DNA of 64,000 bases from Timema cristinae (Eukaryota > Arthropoda > Insecta > Phasmatodea > Timematidae), in assembly GCA_039000515.1 (NCBI GenBank), contig JBCFYV010000001.1:31325061-31389060 (forward strand), read 5' to 3'. Under the pieces are notes generated by a model. The model searched no databases, had not been told where the DNA came from, and saw only the letters and a list, made by a program, of their open reading frames with translations. The translations under genes were made by a program, and so were the position numbers. Shown piece after piece: positions 46,251 through 57,224 of the stretch (the stretch's first letter is position 1; every line of letters starts with the position of its first letter).

Positions 46251-46323
46251 TAAATAAAAAATTATATAACAAAATTAAAAACAAACTTAAAAAAAAAATT
46301 GAACCCCCACCACCCAACCTTAA

Positions 46324-46709
46324 GGTGGAGACGTGGGGAATACGAGTTAAGGTAAGTGTTTTTGAAGTTTTTATAGCAAAATATTTGTTTAACCAAAATC
46401 AAATAAAATATTTCTTCAGCAGAAACACAGAGCTTAATTTTCTTCACAAATTCAACAGTTGGATATTTGACATGAGCGCAGTGCAGTTTTAGATGATAAG
46501 CTTTTTAAATGAAGAGAAAAGTAGCCATTAAATTTTAGGACAACCTTGACAGTTATTCAACAAATGTTAATATCACCACGTTAAGGTAAATGATCTCATG
46601 TTTCTACTGGAGCAATATTATATTATTTTCTCTAAAAACAAACAAACAAAAGCTTTTGCTATAAAAACTTCAAAAACACTGTCCTTAATTCGCTTCCTAC
46701 ACTCCCACC
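46324..46709. mobile_element. MITE D, copy 2, TTAA on both sides
   Basis: The 386-bp element has about 58-bp TIRs. The left end is GGTGGAGACGTGGGGAATAC and the inverted right end GGTGGGAGTGTAGGAAGCGA; both continue AGTGTTTTTGAAGTTTTTAT. TTAA flanks both sides exactly (46320-46323, 46710-46713). TTAA is the target of piggyBac-like transposases, but the GGTGG start is not the usual piggyBac end, so the superfamily stays open. Confidence 0.75.
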
Positions 46710-47164
46710 TTAACTATTCTTCGCTAGAGAACTCTCGTCATATATATATACACACACACACACATATACCAAGCTTTCGTACCCATGCGATTCTTGATTT
46801 CGCCATGTTGACATGAATGTTCGTTCTTCTTTGCGAGTTTCTTGTTTGGAGTGTGTTGTGAAGGACCTGTATCTTAAGTATTAGCCGTACAGCTCATTAG
46901 TGTCTGGCTTCACTAATTGCCTAAACTCTCCAGCTGGGTACGGGACCCCCTTTCCAGTCATCGTGCCCTTGTCTTGGCTGTCTGTAAACACCTATAGTAG
47001 GATTCGTGTGGAGAGGAACTTTCAGAAAGTAAGAGCCTGCTAACATATATTTTAAAGGCCCACAATGATAATAATATACTCTATTATTTAATTTTATTTC
47101 AGGTATTTAGCCTGAATTTTCTTAAAAGACTAATTATATCAACACATCAACTCTATGGGATTAG

Positions 47165-47321
47165 GTACTTGAAAGTGTATTGCCACACTTTCAAAAGTAT
47201 GCCATTTATCCCTATCTTGAGATAGTTTCAGCTAGTCCGCCTCATTACACTCTACCTCTATCTTGAACTTGTTATATCCTGTCCACCCAATTTTCAGGTT
47301 CATTCTAATGGTATCCTCCCA
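47165..47321 (-). pseudogene. LINE C-terminal remnant, minus strand
   Basis: The minus strand reads WEDTIRMNLKIGW and, 25 residues on with one stop between, LSQDRDKWHTFESVAIHFQV. This is the extreme C-terminus of a common insect LINE type (WED-IR-DL--IGW ... LAQDRD-WR-LVNTVMNLRVP). The reading frame is otherwise unbroken over about 50 codons, so it is younger than the copy at 37912. Upstream RT sequence is missing. Confidence 0.65.
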
Positions 47322-47384
47322 TATACACACGAGTGATATGACGCATAAACTAAATTAACTATGGAACACACACAACAACAAGAT

Positions 47385-47517
47385 TTTTCTCCGTTAATTC
47401 ATCACTGTTAATGGGGGAGTATCAATTTGACCACTGTTAAAAAAATGGCCTTACTGGGAATCGAGCCTGGGACCCTTAGATTAGTAAGTAAACACGCTAC
47501 CGACTGTTATAAGGTGT
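47385..47517 (-). mobile_element. SINE H, partial, minus strand, copy 3
   Basis: Minus strand: CCCAGGCTCGATTCCCAGTA (B-box-like) and CGGTAGCGTG in the head, with AACAGTGATGAATTAACGG in the body. The far part is lost. Confidence 0.6.
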
Positions 47518-47823
47518 TGGATTTTACCTTAATCTAGGCATTATTTTATAGGTATTAACTGTCTAATAAGGTGGTGGTGTAGGGAACGAACGATAAGGGA
47601 AGTGTTTTTATAGTTTTTATATCAAAATCTTTTATTTGGACAGTATTGATAAAATATTGCTCCAGTACAAACTTATAATTTAATTTTATTTGTATTTTGA
47701 CCTCAACAGTTGTTGAATATCTGTCAAGGGCTTCCTGGAATTTAATGACAAATTTTTCTCTTCATTAAAAAAGTTTCTCATCTGATGTCGCTATGCTCAC
47801 AATAGATATCGAAAAACTTTTTT

Positions 47824-48332
<509 letters not shown>

Positions 48333-48362
48333 GTTGACATCAACATATGAGGAATACAATTA

Positions 48363-48640
48363 TTATTATTATTAGCACCGCGTCTTACTACCCATTCGGG
48401 TTATACGCACTTACGCTAATGTGTAATGGTAGGGTGATTGTGAGATGAAATAAAGGACCTACAGTTTAACGTGGAATCCGAACCACGGTGGAGACCTGGC
48501 ATTCCCCACATTCACAAGATGTCTTGTCAGAGGTGAAGGAAGGGTTTGGTAATCAGATAAATCTGTGCCGGGACCGAGGATTGAACCCCGGCCGCCAGCA
48601 TAGAAGTCTGACACCTTACCCCTAGACCACCAGGTCACCG
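48363..48640 (-). mobile_element. SINE C, full length with TSD
   Basis: (TTA)n, tail AGCACCGCGTCTTACTACCC, full body, B-box complement GGATTGAACCCCGGCCGCCA, and head CCCCTAGACCACCAGGTCAC. TSD GGAATACAATTA at 48351-48362 and 48641-48652. Confidence 0.93.
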
Positions 48641-48889
48641 GGAATACAATTAAACTCTGTTTCTACTGGAACAATATTTTATTTATTTTATATAAAAAAA
48701 AAAGGTTTTGCTATAATAACTTAAAAAAAAAAAAAAAAAAACCGCATTTAACTCACTTCCCGCTACATCCCCACTCTAAAAGTGACAGCTACAGATCACA
48801 CGACTTGATGTATGAACATATTAAATTGTTATGATAATTTTTTGTAACTGTCAAAAAAATATACTTTCAAATCCAAATCGGACTGTAGT

Positions 48890-49120
48890 TATATCCGCAC
48901 CGGTGTTCACGAGTTGGAAGGTTTCGTGCTTGCAGTCCTATGATAAGGGTGTCGAGGGTTTGAATCTCGCCCGGGTGCACTGGGGAGGGTTTCCAACACG
49001 ATATCCATCATAATGGTTTTCTCATTCCCTCTTCACACTAGTACGGGTGCACTTTATCTCCAAACAGGGTTTCTCATCCTTAACTACTATATTTTGCCTT
49101 TAATGATTATGGTGTTGAAA
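48890..49120 (+). mobile_element. SINE B-like, old copy
   Basis: GGGTTTGAATCTCGCCCGGG (B box), TGCACTGGGGAGGGTTTCC, and a body with CTCATTCCCTCTTCACACTA. The head is diverged and there is no clear tail. Confidence 0.5.
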
Positions 49121-49153
49121 TTAACGATTTAAAAAATAAATCACTGTATTATT

Positions 49154-49191
49154 ATTAGCACCGCGTCTTACTACCTGTTCGGGTTATACGC
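49154..49191 (-). mobile_element. SINE common-tail fragment
   Basis: TTAGCACCGCGTCTTACTAC then CTGTTCGGGTTATACGC; only the tail is present. Confidence 0.7.
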
Positions 49192-49374
49192 AAATAAATC
49201 AATGTAAAAGTTTTCATTATTCTTTGGGAGAATGGTTTTGGGGGTGAGGAACAAATGCTTGTGGGACGTTAGGGCTGGTCGGATGAGAGAGTGTGAATTA
49301 AAACTAATGTTTAGATGCGTTGCAAACATTGAAGGTTAAATCTTATTATTAATTTTTTAAATGATATTTACTTG

Positions 49375-49550
49375 CGGTAGCTGAACCGACTGATAAACTA
49401 GTTTTTGGGTGATTATATTATAGTAACTCGTGAAGAAACCCATGAGTAGGTCCAATGTTCTTCAATTAATCACCATTTCCTATTTTATCAGAGATACATT
49501 TTTCGCCGTGCCGGAAATTTAACCCGGGCTTTGTGCTTAGCTTCTATTTT
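49375..49550 (-). mobile_element. SINE H, minus strand, copy 4
   Basis: Minus strand: GCCCGGGTTAAATTTCCGGC, ACGGCGAAAAAT, GGGTTTCTTCACGAGTTACT and TATAATATAATCA in the H order. Diverged. Confidence 0.5.
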
Positions 49551-49659
49551 AATATCCGTAAAGTATGTACAATACATTAATGCATTTTTTTCTAATTGAA
49601 ATACGTTTTCACACTTAAACTGTATAAAATATTTATATTAAAACTAAAGTACAACATCT

Positions 49660-49855
49660 TAGCTAAGTTAAGGGTCCTGAGTTCAATTTCCGGTATGGCC
49701 GAAGCATTTATTATTGGTGAAATGTGGGTTTCTCCGTTCACGGTGATGATTTAACTACCGGATGCTGAGTGTTGTGTCTGTTCTAGATTTAAGTTAGTTT
49801 ATAAGTCGCGTGCTGATATAATCAATCGGTTCAGAAAGTACACGTTAGATAATAC
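49660..49855 (+). mobile_element. SINE H, plus strand, copy 5
   Basis: TTAGCTAAGTTAAGGGTCCT, B-box-like TGAGTTCAATTTCCGG, TATGGCCGAAGCATT, TGTTGTGTCTGTTCTAGATT and CTGATATAATCAATCGGTTC. It lies head to head with copy 4. Confidence 0.6.
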
Positions 49856-49984
49856 CTCACATAGTAAAAAAATAAAATAATTTAATTTGACACATTAAAT
49901 ACAAACTCGTAAGAACCTTTTCCTTGAAATTACTTTAATTTTCAACCCTATTTGGACACATTCCCACATTCAAAAAGTTAATTT

Positions 49985-50325
49985 TATAGCTGCAACATTC
50001 TGGTACAGTAGCCCCATGGCTTCTTTGGTGCTGACTAACAGCTCACCGCTGACTTCTGACAGTCTACATTTAGGTATATACCTACCTTTGCAAAATTAAC
50101 AGACCAAATTATGTATCCCTACGCCAAACCAAATGATCGGCAAAAATATGTGTTGAACAGTGACAGCTGTTCAACACATATTTTTGCCGATCATTTGGTT
50201 TGGCGTAGGGATACATAATTTGGTCTGTTAATTTTTCAAAGCCGTCAGCTGTGGATCCGTCAGTCAGCACCAAATAAGCCATGGGGTTACTGTAGTTTAA
50301 CGCCCGCAATATTGCTATCCTACCA
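49985..50325. repeat. Long palindrome with 69-bp perfect arms
   Basis: 50092-50160 and 50167-50235 are perfect reverse complements of 69 nt with a 6-nt spacer (TGACAG). Beyond a mismatch the arms continue imperfectly: ACAGTAGCCCCATGGCTT (about 50005) pairs with AAGCCATGGGGTTACTGT (about 50276-50293). About 30 bp are present only in the left arm (around 50063-50085). The whole structure is near 340 bp. A 66-codon ORF (50109-50309, minus) runs through both arms and is a product of the symmetry. It may be a foldback transposon or a source of hairpin RNA. Confidence 0.85.
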
Positions 50326-50571
50326 ATAATGCGCGGAATGTTCTATATTACTTTTTGAACGACAAATATGAAGACTTTCTACAAATCAATGCTTGTGTCA
50401 CCCTGGCGCCAAAGTTACAATCCACGTAAAAATTAAGTATGTAGTAACAATGTTCAAGCGAAGAACATTACGAGTGTATGAATCACGTTCATCCATGTTA
50501 CGTTAAAACACATTTAAAACGCTTTTCATAATTCTTAATTATGTTTTCCTTGTCTACAAGCCCTCCTTCCC

Positions 50572-51000
50572 AGTGGCGCATCTTTGGAGGGTGAGGGGGG
50601 ATAGGGCAGCTACCCCCACGCCTCCTTTAAGACCGGAATAATTTTAATAAAAACTTAAAATACATCAAGGAGAACTATAAAATTGAGCACTGAAGATTTG
50701 TTGAATGAAATTGATCGAGATTTTTTAATCCAATAGGCAATTGATTTTAACAAGTTGCCAAGCGAAAACCACTCAAAATAGCTTCTAGAGGCATCAAATT
50801 TTCATAAATTTGCCAAGCAAAGACCACTCAAAATAGCTTGTCATATAAATTGTTTTAAAATTCAAAAAATTACCCTTCAAATAGCTTCCAAGTGCATCCA
50901 CATTTTTTACCTTTTAATGTAGAGGGTCCTCGGACTCTCCTTTGGGTTGAAGGGCACACCTTAAAAAAACTTTATTTTGCTAACTACCGTTTCCACCCCA
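50572..51000. mobile_element. Possible hAT-like element with short tandem units
   Basis: Starts CAGTGGCGCATCTTTGGAGG with a G-run, then CTACCCCCACGCC. Inside, TTGCCAAGCGAAAACCACTC and TTTGCCAAGCAAAGACCACT are followed by AAAATAGCTT(C/G)T, giving two to three units of about 65 bp (50745-50905). The design is like 7163-8117, but the right end and TSD are not found. Confidence 0.4.
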
Positions 51001-51790
51001 CTCTCCACCTCCACCCCCAAAAATTAATTTTTGTTATTTATGTATGCTTTTTCCTTCCAGGAACACCCTCTATTTATTTTATTTTTGTAATTTTCATCTG
51101 TAATTTAATAACTGATGCCAAATACTTTTACATTTTATTCCCGAAAATTGCCCTTTTAAAATACTAAAGGTATACTTTTTGTGAAATTAATCGTTAAATT
51201 GCTATAAAGTCATTTGATATAAAAAAGTTATCCACCCTTATGCTACTAGATTTTTAAATATTAAATTTGCGTTTATAATTTTCCCGTCACATTTAAATAT
51301 AATGTAGGTCCTATACTATTTCAGAACATGCACAATAATTGTGGTAGGCTTGCGTGTCCATCCCTGCTGGTCATTACGAACACTAATTGATATTAATTGT
51401 TAATCATTCGTTAAGATTAGCTGTGCTTGTATATGCAGGGGAAGCTTAGATTAAACGTTTTGATGCAATTTTGAAATAATTAGAAGTCAATATGCGTCAT
51501 GATTGCATATAACTAATTTTACGCTGGCAAATGATTTACAGATAAATGGAACTATCTATCAGCCGATATTTGCAGGGTCAAGTATGTGCATGAATGATTC
51601 TAGGGAAATTTTCATTTTACATTTTACGTGATTTTCTCCTTAACTACACTCATTCTAAATTTTTTTTATTTGCAAGCTATTGATTTCGAAAAGTGTGTTT
51701 TTTTATCTGTCAAATATTCAGGTCACAGTTGTTTTCTTACTTCCCCTTGGGCGATGATACACGCCAAACAGAGTTGGCTCGGTAAAAATA
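51001..51790. other. Unassigned AT-rich stretch
   Basis: Nothing supported; short ORFs only. Confidence 0.5.
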
Positions 51791-51794
51791 TTAA

Positions 51795-52110
51795 GCCCCC
51801 GCCCCTACAGTGAATGGGGGCGCGCCCGCGTCCCGGCACTCTGTTGACCTGGTTCCCGAGTGACCATATCGCCACACCACACAGTATCGACTTCTCGCTC
51901 GGCAGCGCTCGGCCGCGCTCGGTGCTCCTGTCAGAGGGATGCTGCTCACGACTCGACGGCCCGGTTGCCTACCTCCAGTGCGCCGCGACGCTCCTAGCCG
52001 ACTGACTCGAGGAGATCGTTGGTTCGAAGCTCAAGAAACCAAAATAAAGTGGGAGGCCATCACCTCCACGTGCTTCGTCGCCGGTGGGCACTCCCGCATG
52101 TTTTAGTGGT
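51795..52110. promoter_or_regulatory. CpG-rich island, candidate promoter or first exon
   Basis: Sharp rise in G+C and CpG (GGGGGCGCGCCCGCGTCCCG; CGGCAGCGCTCGGCCGCGCT). An initiator-like CACAGTATC lies near 51880. Short ORFs in several frames carry no known domain. It is the most promoter-like of the GC patches and starts a 2.6-kb zone with two further patches (53.0-53.3 and 54.05-54.4 kb). Confidence 0.4.
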
Positions 52111-53000
52111 TTTTCCCCCCCGAGTGAAACGTTTGCGTCACCCAAGCTAAGTCTGTCTACTTTTTTAATAGTTCTTCAGTACTTTTCTAGTACTTTTGAT
52201 CATGTGCGATATGTCAACATTTTAATAACCTTGTTATTCTATTGTATTTTATTGTGTGTGTCTGTCACTGTCAAATTGTTAGGTACATTTTCTCGGCAAA
52301 CTAAACATATATGTTATGGTTTGTGCGTTGGATTTCTGTTAGACTGCTAGTCCCAACTATCGATCTACAGCGTGAACATAAATTATGAAGAATAATTAGT
52401 TATAAGTGTACCGCAGATCATTGAGTTCTATTTTTTTACGTTTAAATATGTCGTAATGTTGGCTCTTTACATGGCAATGTCGCTCTTATGGATAGAAGAT
52501 GATGTGAACTGTATTTCTTCTGGACTTCTATGGATATTAGTTTCCATTTGATTTTTTAAACTCTCGGTGTTTATCAATATCTATGGAAGAGGTTTGTGAT
52601 AAAACTCTCCCTGCGCGTAACAACATTTTATGTGAAATATTTAACAGTGATATTTATTGATCTTCTTTTAGTCTATCGGCCAGTGACTGGAGTTTATTTT
52701 GTCTCTTGTCGATGGGACTCTAGCCCTTCCCCCTTTGCCACCTCAATGTTGCAACCGCATAGTGATTAATTGATCTTTGATGAGGTACAGTAACGCGTGG
52801 GAACTGATATATTATTAGAATTACTTTTCGCCAATGCGTTCCTTTCGTATGGACATTTCTATCTAGCTCTAGCGTTACGCAGATTAATAAATATTGTAAT
52901 TAATCGGTAATTAAAACTTGTGCGAGATGTAAGATTGACGACGCTCGTGGGTTGATATCGATACTATAGACTGGGTTATTTAACAGTTTCCCACTGCTCG
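52110..53000. other. Unassigned sequence between GC-rich patches
   Basis: Average composition, no repeat recognised. It could be intron or 5' flank if the neighbouring patches belong to a gene. Confidence 0.3.
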
Positions 53001-53099
53001 CTTTTGAAACATCTGAACGGGCGATTTAAAACCATAGTAGTGTATATACCTATTTCCGCTTTTTTGTTAGTTAGTTTGTTGGCTTTGCGCACCTTGTAA

Positions 53100-53290
53100 C
53101 GGCTGAACGTGTTCTGTGTCTCGTCAGCTCTGCAGACATATCTCCCCTAACCCCATTTATTTGGCGCCGCGACGTCACGTGGGGATTGTGGGGGAGTTAT
53201 CTAGTCTTGTCTCTTACGTCTCGTTACTCTTGCCGAGATCTCGCGGAGTGAAATTATGTGACGTGTGTTTTTTGTCATTGGTTGCCATGT
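53100..53290. promoter_or_regulatory. Clustered E2F / CRE / E-box motifs
   Basis: Within 22 bp lie TTTGGCGC (53160-53167, E2F type), GACGTCAC (53171-53178, CRE type) and CACGTG (53176-53181, E-box). A further TGACGTG is at 53259-53265. The region is CpG-richer than its flanks. Individual motifs are short, but the density is unusual here. Confidence 0.4.
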
Positions 53291-53309
53291 TGAACAAATT
53301 GGTTTAACC

Positions 53310-54045
53310 TGGTTTCTTCCTACTAGGAAATAAGTGTTAATCCAAAATATGACGTTTATTCAATCAGCCTTTATATTACTAACAAGTACATGTTGAGAGA
53401 ATTATGTAGTCAAAATAGGAAGGAAACTGCGTCTCTTACGTCTGGTTTCAATAATTAATTACTAATTAAAGACTAATTAGTCTTGTTTGAACTAACAGTG
53501 TTTGTGTTGTTTTAGATTAACGTGCAGCTTAATATAAGTATGTTTACTATTTCAGGCTTTCCAAACTAATATTAATGATATATAATATATGCATAGATGA
53601 TTGTCCTGACGCAGTGATATCTTGTTTGAAAAAAAAATTGACAATAATTAAAACACAAAAGATACCATATTCATGGTTGAGTCTGTGTGTTTATTAATAA
53701 TAGTAAAATTAGGTACATCGAATTTTTTTTAAATCTTTTTCTAAACTCATTTGAATATTGGCTTTCAAAAAGCTCTTATAGTTTTTGAAATAAAAAATTG
53801 CTATAAAATATGTAAAGTTAATTGTAAATGACTCAAAAGTGATTTTTTTTGTGTTCAACTGGTCGTGGGAAAAAGAAAATTGACAAAACCTTGTAGTTAA
53901 ATCAACTTTAACGCTTTATTGAGTTCAAGAATAACATATGCCTGCACAGTGAGTCACTTAAGTTCAATTGACGCGCACACGTGACTCCCACGTTTTGATA
54001 AGTGCAAGCATAGTACCATTTATTCTAAGATTGTCACCTGAAGAC
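53310..54045. other. Unassigned AT-rich stretch
   Basis: No feature supported. Confidence 0.5.
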
Positions 54046-54049
54046 ACTG

Positions 54050-54375
54050 AGTTCGGAGCATCCGATATCGGGTCGTTGTATTTTTGAGGTGGACAGTGAA
54101 GATGTTGAGGTGCCAATAGTGTGTCGGGGTCCTCCTCCACCCCACAAGGAGAGGGATGGACTCCCTGGACCGGCTACTGATGAGCGCAGGCTCCGTGCCG
54201 CCACTGCCCGCGCCTTCAACTGCCACCGCCGACCACCACCGTACCGCTTCGTTTCCGCCAACATCTCCGCCGCCACCGTTGGCCGCAAGGGTCGCCACCT
54301 ACCGGCACCTTCTGCCTCACCGGTGACACCATGGAGGGTATCATCCAATGCTTGGTCTTCCTCAAGGCGTTCTCG
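54050..54375 (+). other. GC-rich candidate coding exon ending at a GTGAGT donor
   Basis: Strongly GC- and CpG-rich (about 60% by eye) and open in several frames on both strands. On the plus strand the block ends TTCTCG|GTGAGT at 54375. A frame leading into that donor reads CLTGDTMEGIIQCLVFLKAF then S. Another frame from ATG at 54156 gives a Pro/Ala-rich MDSLDRLLMSAGSVPPLPAP but stops at 54324. The minus strand has a 162-codon ORF (54034-54522), the longest in the window. No domain is recognised. A real exon is plausible from composition, but strand and frame are not settled. Confidence 0.35.
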
Positions 54376-54704
54376 GTGAGTTGAGGATCGCCGCTGATGA
54401 CCAACTAAGCGCACTGCGCATGTCTGATGGCATTTTACTTTTAAACTGATTAAAAAGATTGTAAAAGTTTTACCGATGAATTGCGAGGGACTAGAGGGAT
54501 TAAAAAAGCGCTTATAAAGCAAATTTGTTATGAGGCTTTATTTAAAATAAACTTTTTTACTCACAAAATGTTTATCAAATATTAAAATATCAAAGAAGTA
54601 AAGTTTCATTTAGTAACGATTTGAAATTTCAATATAAAAATACCCACTTTGTTATGTTAGTATCCTAATCATACTAACCAATACCCCTAACTTAAGCCTA
54701 ACTA

Positions 54705-54832
54705 ACCATATCCCGGTGACTGTTAGGGTAGTTCCCCTTTCGGGAAAAATACCCAAGATTCAGCAAGGAATCAAACCCGGGCCCCCTATGTTGTTAGCCA
54801 GGAGCTCTGACCATTATAACACGCAACTAAGA
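54705..54832 (-). mobile_element. SINE N (tRNA-like head), minus strand, copy 2
   Basis: Minus strand: GCGTGTTATAATGGTCAGAG, then CTCCTGGCTAACAACATAGG and the B-box-like CCGGGTTTGATTCCTTGC. Related to 35222-35336. Confidence 0.55.
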
Positions 54833-54961
54833 GTGAATTATGGTTTATAAGTGAAAATAAATCAGAACACCAAATCTTCTCCAAATGAATTTTATGCTTG
54901 AAAGGTCTCTCTTTGAGAAAATATCACCAAGGTGTTGTCAAGGTGTATTTTTTATACTTTG

Positions 54962-55148
54962 TTTATACCACCCGTCTAGGCTGTACACATGTCTTGTACT
55001 AATACATTATAGGTGAGGAGGGTAAAATTAATAGGAAATGTACCTGCCTTTTTGGGGAGAGAGGGTCACCATTTAGTAAAAACAACACCTTTGTACGCCT
55101 ACCTGGGAGTCGAACCCTGATGTTACAGTCATCGGCAAACCAGACTTA
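54962..55148 (-). mobile_element. SINE B, old minus-strand copy
   Basis: ACCACCCGTCTAGGCTGTAC tail part, body, B-box complement GGGAGTCGAACCCTGATGTT, and CAGTCATCGGCAAACCAGAC. The outer head is lost. Confidence 0.6.
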
Positions 55149-55299
55149 AATGAGCTTGAAATTTTAGGCCGCGTACCCACCAATGGCTTAGGCATGTTAA
55201 ACACATTTGAAGTTTTATAACACAATATATTTTTTAAATGGTCGTGGTTGAAAGAGTTGAGCTTTAAACGTTGATGAACCACCTCTAAGATAATGTTTG

Positions 55300-55970
55300 G
55301 TTTTTGGGGTAAAAACTCATTTATGAGCAATTTAATGATTACTGATTTTTCTAAAAATGAAAATATTTTTAAAATGACCCCAATGATTTGGTTCCAAATG
55401 GGTATATTGGGAGTGTTTGACATGAAAAATAACCCCGTGTACTTTATTTGGGTAAAAATTTGATAAAGGATCTTTGTCTGAGGAGTAATTTTTGAATTTT
55501 CGAATTATTTTGAAAATGGCTGTAACGATTTTGCTTAAAATGTATATTTGGGGAGTATTTGACATGAAGATGAAAAATAAAGCTGTATTCTTATTTTTGG
55601 GGGAAAATTATGTTTTGGGTCGTTTACTGATGACTGTTATTTTTAAATTTGAATATTAAAAAGGAAATGGCTTAAGCGATTTGGTTCAAAATTGATATCG
55701 GGAGACTATTTTACGTATCACTAATAATGTATCTTTATCTATCTAAAATAGATTAATTCAAATATAGTTTACTTACGACAAATTATAGAAAATTTGAATG
55801 TTTTGGAAATTGACTTTGAAGATTTAATACAAAATGGAAATCTGTTAATTGTTTTTCATGATAAATAAGAACACGTTTTTATTTTTAAAAGTATCAAATA
55901 ACGTTATGGTAGTTAACAATTTTTTTTAAAATTTGGATTTAAAAAAATTTATATGAACATTTTAGTTTAG

Positions 55971-56008
<38 letters not shown>

Positions 56009-56500
56009 AATTTGGATATTAGAAAAATATATATTCGAACAATATATATTATATATATATGTTTAAAAAATCTAAATTTAAAAAAGAAGTTAATTACCGT
56101 AACATTATTTGATATTCCAAAAAATAAAAACGTGTTCTTATTTATCATGAAAAACCATTAACAGATTTACATTTTGAATTCAATCTTTAAAGTCAATTTC
56201 CAAAAAATTCAAATTTTCTATAATTTGACGTAAGTAAACTACCTTTGAATTAGTTTATTTTAGATGAATAAAGATATATATATATATATATATATCTATA
56301 TTCTCAAAAACAGTTTTAGTAAACTACCTTTGAATAAGTTTAACTTAAAAAAAACCATATATATATATATATATAGGCCTATATATATAAATGTGGTTTT
56401 TTAAGTTAAACTTATTTAAGGGTAGTTTACTAAAACAATTTTTTGAGAATTTTCTTCAAAGCCATAACACATAATATGAGAAAGTTGGTGCAAATGTGTG
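55300..56500. repeat. Repeat I, copy 2, with two inverted-repeat hairpins
   Basis: 55300-55730 follows repeat I copy 1 (GGTAAAAACTCATTTATGAG, GGGAGTGTTTGACATGAAAA). Then 55731-55972 is repeated inverted at 56040-56275 (arms of about 240 bp with (TA)n between). A second hairpin, 56301-56450, is centred on AGGCCT (56375-56380), with arms TTCTCAAAAACAGTTTTAGT and its complement plus (TA)n. The end matches 3870-3975. ORFs inside are low-complexity shadows. Confidence 0.75.
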
Positions 56501-56504
56501 ATAC

Positions 56505-56985
56505 TATTTATATTTATTTAACTTTGTGTAATCCTTCACACGAACGTAATTGCTGTGGTTTGAACGAAAATAACAAAACTCCAATTGTGAAGAAAAAACT
56601 GTTTTTCGTGACCTGATCTAATTAGACGGACCTTGCTTGTCGCTTAGAGTTGGCACACACCAACGCCTCAGTTTTACTAACGCCGCTATCGAATAGTCTA
56701 GCAACAACCTTCCCCTACCTCGAAACTCTTGAAACTTTGGGTGATACTGCCTTGCAATAGGTAAAATTTGACGAGTATTCAAACGATGCTGAATAACTAG
56801 TTTTCTATTGATAAGCCTACAAGCTCTCTGTGGAAAATAATCTGGGAAAATGTACGTTAGTTAAGTTGTTTTACGGGCACAGCGACATAAAATGGATTTG
56901 GTGGATATGATCATGGTCATCAATCTTAAAAGATCTTGAATAGCAAACCGAAACCCATATTTAAAGGAATTTGAATTGTATTCAC
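56505..56985. other. Unassigned stretch
   Basis: No feature supported. Confidence 0.5.
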
Positions 56986-56988
56986 ATT

Positions 56989-57224
56989 ACCTGCTTCGGT
57001 GGCGGATGGTTTAAGACGTCACTCACGTGTTGGACTAGACAACCAATGACAGAGAGATTGGTGTTAGCATCCCAGTAAGGTGTACTGAGGGTGGTTTTTC
57101 CACTTTCCCTTCATGTATATGCGTGTACACTTTCTTTACATTCAATATTTTTCATCTCAAACACATTAGAGTAATTATTATATATGCGCATAACACGAAC
57201 GGATGTTAAGACGTGATGATGCTA
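56989..57224 (+). mobile_element. SINE B
   Basis: CCTGCTTCGGTGGCGGATGG head, AGAGAGATTGGTGTTAGCAT B-box area, CACATTAGAGTAATTATTAT, and tail CGAACGGATGTTAAGACGTG. Confidence 0.8.

Noticed and set aside
50109..50309. 66-codon ORF in the palindrome
   Set aside because: It reads through both arms of the inverted repeat, so its openness follows from the symmetry.
54034..54522. 162-codon minus-strand ORF, the longest in the window
   Set aside because: It runs over AT-rich and GC-rich DNA without change of character and competes with open frames on the plus strand. Not enough to call a CDS.
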